Below are positions 1-4,536 of a stretch of 5,435 bases of DNA, piece after piece (position 1 is the first letter of the stretch; the number at the start of each line of letters is the position of its first letter). A program made the position numbers and the translations under genes. Source of the DNA: Clostridium sp. (GTDB lineage Bacteria; Bacillota_A; Clostridia; Lachnospirales; Lachnospiraceae); contig JAMPAW010000208.1 of NCBI GenBank assembly GCA_023666975.1, positions 1 through 5,435 of the forward strand, written 5' to 3'. Under the pieces are notes generated by a model that ran no database searches, had not been told where the DNA came from, and saw only the letters and a program-made list of their open reading frames with translations.

Positions 1-1
1 T

Positions 2-559
2 TATATGAAGGATCTTCTGTATGGAGGCATATTTGTAAAAGAAAAAACAGCACCAGACGGATTTTATCTGGATGAAAATGCTTATTATGTCATGATTGAT
101 ACTGATGAAAAAACTTATGAGATTGAGAATGAAGCTGGTAAGGGCTTTTACAATGAAGCTTTTAAAGGCAATCTCAAGATTGTAAAGACTTCTTCAGATG
201 GTCGTGTTGAAGGCTTTAGCTTCCAGATTGTTGGCGATAATTACAATGAAACATTCAAAACTGATGCTAATGGTGAAATCTTCATTGAAAATCTTCGTGT
301 CGGCGAATACACTGTAACGGAATTAGAAGACAGTGTCAGTGCCGGATATAAGCGTCCTGATCCTGTAACAGTGGAATTGGTAAAGGATGAAACACTGATT
401 GTTAATGTCCATAATGATAAAATTACAGTAGATGTTCCGAAGACCGGAGATGATAGTAACTTGTGGTTATGGTTCGGTCTGACAGTTTTAAGTTCATGTG
501 GATTTATAGGTACTATTTGCTATTTACATAAAAAGAAGAAGCAAAAGAAAACAAAATGA
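2..559 (+). CDS. SpaA/Cna-B-type pilin or surface adhesin, C-terminal part with sortase signal (5' truncated)
   Basis: This is the C-terminal end of a cell-wall-anchored surface protein. The frame is open to the left edge (a Tyr codon at 2-4 precedes the first Met), and the first residues read like the middle of a Cna-B repeat, so the true start is outside the window. Counting from the Met at 5, residues 1-45 end one prealbumin-like repeat (VKEKTAPDGF) and residues 55-137 form a complete one. K58/K61 in LKIVKT and E106 in YTVTE sit where such domains form intramolecular isopeptide bonds. The sorting signal is VPKTG (144-148), an LPXTG variant, then a hydrophobic span (about 153-174) and a lysine-rich tail. 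Class A-E sortases cleave such motifs between T and G and attach the protein to peptidoglycan or a pilus. In conjugative elements of Gram-positives such proteins probably help cell contact. The next gene starts 15 bases downstream, so they are likely co-transcribed. The class is secure; the exact role is inferred. Confidence 0.9.
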   Translation, partial: YMKDLLYGGIFVKEKTAPDGFYLDENAYYVMIDTDEKTYEIENEAGKGFYNEAFKGNLKIVKTSSDGRVEGFSFQIVGDNYNETFKTDANGEIFIENLRVGEYTVTELEDSVSAGYKRPDPVTVELVKDETLIVNVHNDKITVDVPKTGDDSNLWLWFGLTVLSSCGFIGTICYLHKKKKQKKTK

Positions 560-574
560 AATGGAGGATAAATT

Positions 575-1105
575 ATGAAATCAAAATTAGTTAAAAGCGT
601 TGTGTTTATTCTGTCCATCGTATTATATTTCTTTTGTTTTCCTATTACTCCAGCTTATGCTCAGTCGCAAGGAACAGATGGAAATGAAATTCAGGTACTT
701 GAGGCTGAAAAACTGGAAATCCAGCTTGGATCAGAATGGAGTGGCGTTGAGTTCAAACTGAAAACAGATGCCGGTCTTTATCCTGGAACAATTACTGTCG
801 GAGACGATGGTGTGCTCCGGACAGAAATCGGTGGCAGCAAGTCCTATATTCTTACCTGTATGAATTCTTCTGTATCAGTACCAAAGCTAGTGCAAGCCCC
901 TGCCACAACAGAGCTGCAGACAGATGATGATTCTGGTAATATAGTTTTAGATGTTAATAATAATCAAAAGAACATGATTGCAGGAATACCCGTATGGCAT
1001 ATCGTTCTGTTTTGCGGTGGTATGGTTATTGCAGTAGGCATATTGATTGTTATGCATGTAAAGAAAAATCAAAGAGAGTCAGATTACGATGATGAAGATG
1101 ATTAA
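575..1105 (+). CDS. secreted, C-terminally membrane-anchored small protein of unknown function
   Basis: I do not recognise a named family. The 176-residue product has a clear signal peptide (basic MKSKLVK, hydrophobic 8-24, cleavage probably after AYA at 27-29). An extracytoplasmic region of about 105 residues follows, including a beta-rich stretch (40-105). A single transmembrane segment lies at about 138-160, and the cytoplasmic tail starts basic (KKNQR) and ends acidic (DYDDEDD). There is no LPXTG signal, so it should stay in the membrane rather than be sortase-linked. The RBS GGAGG at 563-567 is 7 bases before the ATG, supporting this start. It follows the pilin-type gene by 15 bases and probably belongs to its operon, which suggests a role in surface assembly or mating-pair contact. 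That role is inference from context only. Confidence 0.8.
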   Translation: MKSKLVKSVVFILSIVLYFFCFPITPAYAQSQGTDGNEIQVLEAEKLEIQLGSEWSGVEFKLKTDAGLYPGTITVGDDGVLRTEIGGSKSYILTCMNSSVSVPKLVQAPATTELQTDDDSGNIVLDVNNNQKNMIAGIPVWHIVLFCGGMVIAVGILIVMHVKKNQRESDYDDEDD

Positions 1106-1182
1106 TCGTCATACTGACTAAAAAAATAAAACCGAATAAGAATATTTTGCAATATAAATACAAGCATATATTCCTATAAGGC

Positions 1183-1211
1183 TTGACAATGAGGTGGTGA
1201 TTTGCTATACT
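1183..1211 (+). promoter_or_regulatory. near-consensus sigma-A promoter with extended -10
   Basis: A perfect -35 TTGACA (1183-1188), a 17-base spacer and TATACT as -10 (1206-1211), preceded by TGC (1203-1205), which gives an extended -10. Transcription should start near 1218. No gene starts for another 258 bases, so the first product is the structured leader RNA. This is the strongest promoter in the window and the only convincing one for the DUF3268 and sigma-factor genes. Confidence 0.85.
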
Positions 1212-1216
1212 ATAGT

Positions 1217-1455
1217 CGTGGCAAGGGCTTGCGTTCAGGCTCTCGGTACGTCTGTGGTATGGCGTTAGACCTGTTCAGAGAGAACAGGGAACCGTTACGG
1301 ATTTTGCGCATTGAGCAATTCATAATAACGCAAGTTAATTGAATATGAAAGCCGGAAGGCTGCTTAAATACTTACAGAGTCAATTTACTGGATATGAATT
1401 TAATTTCAGTAATTTGGCTCTGTATACCTTTTTGCAGACCTACCGGCTTTTTTTA
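1217..1455 (+). ncRNA. structured leader RNA / attenuator upstream of the DUF3268 gene
   Basis: About 235 bases between a strong promoter and a terminator-like hairpin, with no convincing ORF. A closing stem pairs CTTGCGTT (1228-1235) with AACGCAAG (1327-1334) without mismatch. Inside are a 7-bp hairpin, CCTGTTC (1270-1276) with GAACAGG (1282-1288), and a possible CGGT/ACCG helix (1244-1247 with 1291-1294). The 3' part is one long hairpin ending in T7, listed separately. The multi-branched layout suggests a cis-acting element controlling read-through into the DUF3268 gene, or an abundant small RNA. I recall a computationally predicted RNA motif named after DUF3268 because it lies upstream of such genes; this may be a member, but I could not compare it with a covariance model. 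The stems are visible; the function is inferred. Confidence 0.7.
1348..1454 (+). terminator. long-hairpin intrinsic terminator/attenuator before the DUF3268 RBS
   Basis: AAAGCCGG (1348-1355) pairs with CCGGCTTT (1443-1450). The helix continues with AGG/CCT and CTGC/GCAG (1357-1363 with 1434-1441, one bulged A). After a 9+9-base internal loop, an 18-position upper arm pairs 1373-1390 with 1407-1424 (one G-U, one mismatch). Seven Ts end at 1454. The RBS of the next gene starts 9 bases later, and I see no promoter between, so the downstream genes should depend on read-through. Confidence 0.75.
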
Positions 1456-1475
1456 TATCCAAAGAGGTGAAATAA

Positions 1476-1949
1476 ATGAAAAAACAAAAGAAGAAAAGAA
1501 AGGGATTTAATTCGGGACAGATGCGCTGCCCTTATTGTGGAAGCACAGTTGTTTATCGCAGTGCAGATGGAATCTATCATGATAACAGTAAAAGAACTAT
1601 GCTTTATGTTTGTTCACATTACCCGGAATGCGATTCTTATGTCAGGGTACATACAGGTACTAATATTCCGGTTGGCAGTTTGGCTAATCATGAATTGAGA
1701 ACGCTTAGAAGAACAGCACATCATTATTTTGATCAGCTATATAAGTCAGGATACATGACAAAGCAGGATGCATATCAGTGGCTTGCTGATTTAATTGGTG
1801 CACCGTTATCACAAGCGCATATCGGATATTTAGGTAAATATTATTGTAAACAGGTAATTGAAGAGAGTTGCAGATTACTCAATAAGCCAAGCAGAACGAA
1901 AGGGAATAATCAACATCAGATAATTAAAGGAGGTGCAGTTGCATCTTGA
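1476..1949 (+). CDS. DUF3268 family zinc-finger protein
   Basis: The 157-residue protein starts with a very basic tail (MKKQKKKRKG). A four-cysteine zinc-binding region follows: C18-x2-C21 (CPYCGS) and C46-x5-C52 (CSHYPECDSYV). The block after it (VHTGTNIPVGSLANHELR, 58-75, then AHHYFDQLY) is typical of DUF3268, a family of phages and conjugative elements with no firmly known function. The second half (92-135, with YQWLADLIG and AHIGYLG) is helical. The zinc ribbon and basic N-terminus suggest nucleic-acid binding, but this is inference. The RBS AGAGGTGA (1463-1470) fits the ATG at 1476. The stop codon overlaps the TTG start of the sigma-factor gene (TTGA, 1946-1949), so the two are translationally coupled. 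Expression probably depends on the leader RNA upstream. Confidence 0.85.
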   Translation: MKKQKKKRKGFNSGQMRCPYCGSTVVYRSADGIYHDNSKRTMLYVCSHYPECDSYVRVHTGTNIPVGSLANHELRTLRRTAHHYFDQLYKSGYMTKQDAYQWLADLIGAPLSQAHIGYLGKYYCKQVIEESCRLLNKPSRTKGNNQHQIIKGGAVAS

Positions 1950-2500
1950 AGTTAACATATGAAGAACAAAAAAGGGTGAAGGAAAATACAGGTCTGGTAT
2001 ATAAAGTTATTTACTCTAAACTCCATCCTCCGTATAAGGTCGGTATGTATTCGTTTGACGATTTATTTCAAATAGGATGTATTGGTCTTTGTAAAGCTGT
2101 TGCAACAGATAAAGGTGGAGTTTTTTCAACATACGCATATCGTTTAATATGGAATGAAATTTGTGATGCCATGATTTATTCTACAAGACGTCAAACAAGA
2201 GAGTCGGTATGTGATGTAACTCCATATATTGCTGCTGAACCTGAGATCTCTGAAGAGATGTTTGATTTCAGAATGGATATAGATGCAGCGCTTAATACTG
2301 CCAAATTGGATGCTCCACCGTCCACAGTCAAGGGAATTGAAGCAATACGCTTAATGGCAGCAGGATATACCAGCAGTGAGATTGGAGAACAATATCATGC
2401 TTCTGCAAAACTGGTTTGTGCATGGGTATCCAAAGCAAGAAAATATTTGAAGAGTCGTCCTGAAATTATGCAGATTGCATCAGTTTATAACTTGGGATGA
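1946..2500 (+). CDS. small sigma-70 family RNA polymerase sigma factor
   Basis: The 184-residue protein has a sigma region 2: helix at 15-28, core-binding stretch FDDLFQIGCIGLCKA (37-51), then FSTYAYRLIWNEICDAM (60-76), corresponding to the -10 recognition helix. A linker (80-120) leads to a region-4-like helix-turn-helix (about 130-170, TSSEIGEQYHASAKLVCAWVSKAR), expected to contact the -35 element. There is no region 1.1 or full region 3, as in small sigma factors of mobile elements. The start is TTG, overlapping the upstream stop by four bases. AAAGGAGGTG (1926-1935) inside the DUF3268 gene serves as RBS, with a longish spacing. It probably directs polymerase to element promoters, or is a degenerate sigma-like regulator. 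Which promoters it reads cannot be seen here. A strong terminator follows 11 bases after the stop. Confidence 0.85.
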   Translation: MKLTYEEQKRVKENTGLVYKVIYSKLHPPYKVGMYSFDDLFQIGCIGLCKAVATDKGGVFSTYAYRLIWNEICDAMIYSTRRQTRESVCDVTPYIAAEPEISEEMFDFRMDIDAALNTAKLDAPPSTVKGIEAIRLMAAGYTSSEIGEQYHASAKLVCAWVSKARKYLKSRPEIMQIASVYNLG

Positions 2501-2511
2501 TATATAATAAT

Positions 2512-2557
2512 GGGATGTTGAGAGCCATTTGGCTTTCAGCATCCCTCTTTTTTTATT
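2512..2557 (+). terminator. strong intrinsic terminator after the sigma-factor gene, directly before the lepB RBS
   Basis: A 15-bp stem pairs 2512-2526 with 2531-2545 continuously (two G-U pairs), with the loop ATTT, followed by TCTTTTTTTATTTT. It ends the DUF3268/sigma unit. The next RBS (GGAGG, 2560-2564) begins within three bases of the T tract, leaving no room for a promoter. The signal peptidase gene must be reached by read-through or antitermination, or by a weak promoter upstream of the hairpin (TATAAT at 2503-2508 lacks a good -35). Confidence 0.88.
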
Positions 2558-2569
2558 TTGGAGGTTTAT

Positions 2570-2977
2570 ATGAAAAAGATCAAGAAAAAGTCATTGAATT
2601 GGCTTATTCCACTTGTAATAACGCTTATTATGCTTGTTTTATTAAAATGTATATTTCTTATTGGATATGTGCCAACTGAATCTATGGAACCGACTATAGA
2701 GAAGGGGAGTTACATTATAGGAATTCGCTTATATCAAGCATTGGAAAAAGGTGATATTATCATTTTTCATCATGATGATAAATTACTGGTAAAGCGTATT
2801 GTGGCAGTTGGTGGTGAGTACATCGAAAGTGGTGGTGAATACATATTGGTTCCTGAAGATTGTTATTATGTTCTTGGAGATAATTCGGAAAATTCATATG
2901 ATTCCCGGTACTGGATTAATCCGTTTGTTAATTGTGATGATGTTGAGGCAAAATTGTTTTTCGAACAGAAAATTTGA
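2570..2977 (+). CDS. lepB: signal peptidase I (type I leader peptidase, Gram-positive SipS-like)
   Basis: This membrane-bound serine protease removes signal peptides from exported proteins on the outer face of the membrane. The 135-residue product has a basic N-terminus, one transmembrane segment (about 10-33), then the catalytic serine box PTESMEPTI (S38), the general-base lysine box LVKRIVAVGG (K75), and the conserved GDNSENSYDSRYW (103-115). All catalytic elements are present. It is short for the family (about 170-190 aa in Bacillus), mainly because the stretch between the lysine box and the GDNS box is minimal. The start is the ATG at 2570 with GGAGG (2560-2564) five bases upstream; an in-frame TTG at 2558 overlaps that RBS and is unlikely. 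Pilus and conjugation clusters often carry their own signal peptidase, so the upstream secreted proteins (pilin type and 575-1105) are plausible substrates. Gene order and the terminator in front suggest separate control. Confidence 0.93.
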   Translation: MKKIKKKSLNWLIPLVITLIMLVLLKCIFLIGYVPTESMEPTIEKGSYIIGIRLYQALEKGDIIIFHHDDKLLVKRIVAVGGEYIESGGEYILVPEDCYYVLGDNSENSYDSRYWINPFVNCDDVEAKLFFEQKI

Positions 2978-2991
2978 ATATAATTATAAAA

Positions 2992-3021
2992 GGCAGTATT
3001 CTGAATTAACAAAATACTGCC
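2992..3021 (-). terminator. intrinsic terminator between convergent genes
   Basis: A perfect 9-bp stem, GGCAGTATT (2992-3000) with AATACTGCC (3013-3021), has a 12-base loop. Read on the minus strand it is followed by TTTTATAATTATA, so it ends the minus-strand gene stopping at 3035. On the plus strand there is no T run after the stem, so it would stop lepB transcription poorly. Confidence 0.65.
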
Positions 3022-3034
3022 CTTGGATATGTAA

Positions 3035-3739
3035 TTATTGCCAGATTGCAAATGGAATAATCTTATAGTAATGCTTGTTTTCCTTAATTAATTCTCCAAA
3101 TACATAAAAATTAAAATGTTTTGCTCTTTTAATTTTAGTAGTTAAATGTCTAATGCTTTTCTCTATTTTGTTATTCGATATATGCATTAAAATACCATAA
3201 TCTAAATTTTTCATAAAATTTATACCATAATAGTCATCTGCATCTATATAACTTGAGCAGTGAGTATGTATAAAATTGGTATTACCAGTCTCCAAAACAA
3301 AAACAGAATCATCATTAATAGTTATATAGCGATCTTCAATATATGGGTATTTGAATAATGATATTCCAGTAGTGTTATTATAAATATCACTTAAGAAAAA
3401 TGTTGATTTACCAACAAAATAAATGCTTTCATTATCCATTTTGTTCTTATCAATAATATCATTTATATTTATAATTTTATCGTGTTTAAAATTGTTGGTA
3501 AGAATTTGAGCTTTTTTATATATTGATTTGACTATCTTTACGTTGTTGCTGGTACTGGTAGATTCTTGTCCATCAATATTACTCTTTAAGACATTTAATA
3601 AATTTGATTTTACTCCAGCATTGATTTGTTCTGTGTCTATTGATGAAATGAATTCTTCTTCTATATTGTCAAATATTTGTGAGTATAGCATCTCAATTAT
3701 TTTTTTATCTAAATAGATAAAAGTATAACAATCTTTCAT
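3035..3739 (-). CDS. protein of unknown function, possibly DUF6414-like
   Basis: A 234-residue soluble-looking protein with no transmembrane segment or signal peptide, rich in Asn, Ile and Lys. The N-terminus (YTFIYLDKKIIEMLYSQI) and the C-terminal strand ending KIIPFAIWQ resemble, from memory, the outline of DUF6414 proteins, which have no established function; this match is weak. The central region (about 45-75) is polar and Ser/Asn-rich; the C-terminal half looks alpha/beta. I chose the ATG at 3739 (MKDCYTF). An upstream in-frame GTG at 3778 falls on the predicted transcription start of a good promoter and has no RBS. The chosen ATG has only a weak GAAAG about 10 bases upstream; another ATG lies at 3748. 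It has its own promoter and terminator. It is more AT-rich than the genes to its left and lies beside a NACHT gene, so it may be accessory cargo or a defence component. Confidence 0.7.
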   Translation of the reverse strand: MKDCYTFIYLDKKIIEMLYSQIFDNIEEEFISSIDTEQINAGVKSNLLNVLKSNIDGQESTSTSNNVKIVKSIYKKAQILTNNFKHDKIININDIIDKNKMDNESIYFVGKSTFFLSDIYNNTTGISLFKYPYIEDRYITINDDSVFVLETGNTNFIHTHCSSYIDADDYYGINFMKNLDYGILMHISNNKIEKSIRHLTTKIKRAKHFNFYVFGELIKENKHYYKIIPFAIWQ

Positions 3740-3783
3740 ATATACCATGCTTTCAAATTTTATATTATTAAAATACACTATAA

Positions 3784-3812
3784 ATTAAAAAATTAATGAT
3801 GTATTTTGTCAA
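3784..3812 (-). promoter_or_regulatory. promoter for the 3035-3739 gene
   Basis: On the minus strand, a perfect -35 TTGACA (3812-3807), a 17-base spacer and TTTAAT as -10 (3789-3784). Transcription should start near 3778, about 40 bases before the preferred ATG at 3739. This placement argues against the upstream GTG start. Confidence 0.65.
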
Positions 3813-3919
3813 TATGAACTGCAAAAAAATATAAAATTTAGGCGAAATTATATTTATTTTAGAATGATTCTTTATATATCATAGGAAATTTTATGTTTTA
3901 AGAATGATAAATTTCAAAT

Positions 3920-3947
3920 AAAAAGCCTTGTAGTGTCAAGGCTTTTT
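3920..3947 (-). terminator. bidirectional intrinsic terminator at the end of the small membrane-protein gene
   Basis: A perfect 11-bp stem, AAAAAGCCTTG (3920-3930) with CAAGGCTTTTT (3937-3947), has a 6-base loop. Both strands read G/C-rich stem then T run, so it can act in both directions. The stop codon of the minus-strand gene (3936-3938) lies at the loop edge, so the coding region runs into the hairpin. Confidence 0.85.
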
Positions 3948-4337
3948 ATTGTTGTTAATTATGTATATATGTAGCAATATTGAACTGCTAATTGTAAATG
4001 ATATAATTATAGAATTCTTCTTGAATTTTATAATTATAATATGTTTCTTTGATGCTACAAAACTATCATTGTTCTTGAAAGCGTAGTTAATTTTATCAAG
4101 AAAATATTTGATAATTATTTGAATGATAATCGTTAATAATTCATTGTTGTCATTATTTTTTTCTGAAGTATTATAGTTGTTGTAAACTATAACAAGCGAG
4201 TATGAATCCGGAGTGTTCATATTTTCAGCCATAAAGGTATTGTTATTTTGGTATCTTGTAGTGTTAAATAATAAACCTAAAATCGCAATAATAACAGATA
4301 TAACAGCCATTGCCTTAATAAATTCTTCTTTTTTCAT
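3936..4337 (-). CDS. small membrane protein of unknown function
   Basis: I recognise no family. The 133-residue product has a hydrophobic N-terminal segment (about 8-25, AMAVISVIIAILGLLF) after a short charged start (MKKEEFIK). A polar Asn-rich middle follows (26-65), then an amphipathic Ile-rich stretch (68-80), and a second hydrophobic segment near the C-terminus (about 108-128) with a basic end (NNNKKP). This suggests two membrane passes with a polar domain between. The RBS AAGGAAG (4350-4344) is 6 bases before the ATG, and a promoter lies just upstream, which supports a real gene despite very low GC. The last codons lie in the terminator stem. It diverges from the NACHT gene across a 199-base shared control region. 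A membrane-acting effector or immunity partner of the NACHT protein is possible, but that is speculation from position. The Ile/Asn-rich C-terminus is the least certain part. Confidence 0.65.
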   Translation of the reverse strand: MKKEEFIKAMAVISVIIAILGLLFNTTRYQNNNTFMAENMNTPDSYSLVIVYNNYNTSEKNNDNNELLTIIIQIIIKYFLDKINYAFKNNDSFVASKKHIIIIKFKKNSIIISFTISSSILLHIYIINNNKKP

Positions 4338-4360
4338 AATAATCTTCCTTTATATTTATT

Positions 4361-4388
4361 TTTATAGCAAATAAAATTTACAAGGCAA
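4361..4388 (-). promoter_or_regulatory. promoter for the small membrane-protein gene
   Basis: On the minus strand, -35 TTGCCT (4388-4383), a 16-base spacer and TATAAA as -10 (4366-4361), with TGC directly before it (extended -10). Transcription would start near 4354, giving a very short leader that contains the RBS. Its -35 box touches that of the divergent plus-strand promoter. Confidence 0.6.
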
Positions 4389-4417
4389 TTCTCAATGACA
4401 TAGTTATATGGTATAAT
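4389..4417 (+). promoter_or_regulatory. promoter for the NACHT gene (extended -10)
   Basis: -35 TTCTCA (4389-4394, 4 of 6 consensus), a 17-base spacer and a perfect TATAAT (4412-4417), preceded by TGG (extended -10). The start should be near 4424, giving a leader of about 113 bases. A weaker second promoter may follow: TTGAGA (4433-4438), a 16-base spacer and TATGTT (4455-4460) with TGC before it. Confidence 0.65.
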
Positions 4418-4463
4418 ATAGCAACCAGTTGATTGAGAGATTAAATCTTATTGCTATGTTATA
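4390..4463 (+). repeat. two interleaved inverted repeats over the NACHT promoter (candidate operator)
   Basis: TCTCAAT (4390-4396), overlapping the -35, is repeated inverted as ATTGAGA (4432-4438). TATAATATAGCAA (4412-4424), covering the -10 and start site, is repeated inverted as TTGCTATGTTATA (4451-4463) with 12 of 13 positions complementary. Each pair is spaced about three to four helical turns, as expected for paired regulator sites. A chance effect of AT-rich sequence is possible for the shorter pair. The binding protein is unknown. Confidence 0.45.
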
Positions 4464-4482
4464 GATATAAATCAAATTAATT

Positions 4483-4533
4483 ATGTTGGATATGGCCGCG
4501 ACATGGACATTTTTATGGCAAAAGGAGGAATAA
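4483..4533 (+). other. possible 16-codon leader ORF in the NACHT 5' UTR
   Basis: An open frame encodes MLDMAATWTFLWQKEE. Its stop TAA (4531-4533) lies just after the RBS AAAGGAGG (4521-4528) and 3 bases before the NACHT start codon. The segment 4490-4520 is more GC-rich than its surroundings. Neither ATG (4483, 4492) has a clear RBS, so translation is uncertain. If translated, ribosomes would cover the NACHT RBS and could couple or attenuate its expression. Confidence 0.35.
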
Positions 4534-4536
4534 TAA

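Noticed and set aside
1083..1112. Weak inverted sequence around the stop of the 575-1105 gene (ATTACGAT and ATCGTCAT)
   Set aside because: Imperfect, with no T run after it; not a convincing terminator.
2558..2569. TTG start four codons upstream for the signal peptidase
   Set aside because: It overlaps the GGAGG RBS that serves the ATG at 2570.
2978..3034. Possible insertion boundary or attachment site between backbone and AT-rich cargo
   Set aside because: Base composition changes here, but no terminal repeat, target duplication or integrase is visible; the segment is explained by a terminator.
2497..3068. Plus-strand frames at 2497-2679 and 2799-3068 and a minus-strand frame at 2866-3051
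   Set aside because: They lie out of frame over the signal peptidase gene, which has all catalytic motifs; they have no RBS and no recognisable protein features.
3528..3716. Plus-strand frame opposite the minus-strand unknown gene
   Set aside because: Antisense shadow of an AT-rich gene, without an RBS or promoter.
3740..3778. GTG start at 3778 giving 13 extra residues to the minus-strand unknown protein
   Set aside because: The GTG lies at the predicted transcription start of the TTGACA/TTTAAT promoter and has no RBS; the ATG at 3739 gives a natural start (MKDCYTF).
3857..3908. Direct repeat TTTTAGAATGAT / TTTTAAGAATGAT about 40 bases apart
   Set aside because: Only two short, AT-rich copies with no link to a promoter or gene end; chance similarity is likely. 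No CRISPR-like array is present in the window.
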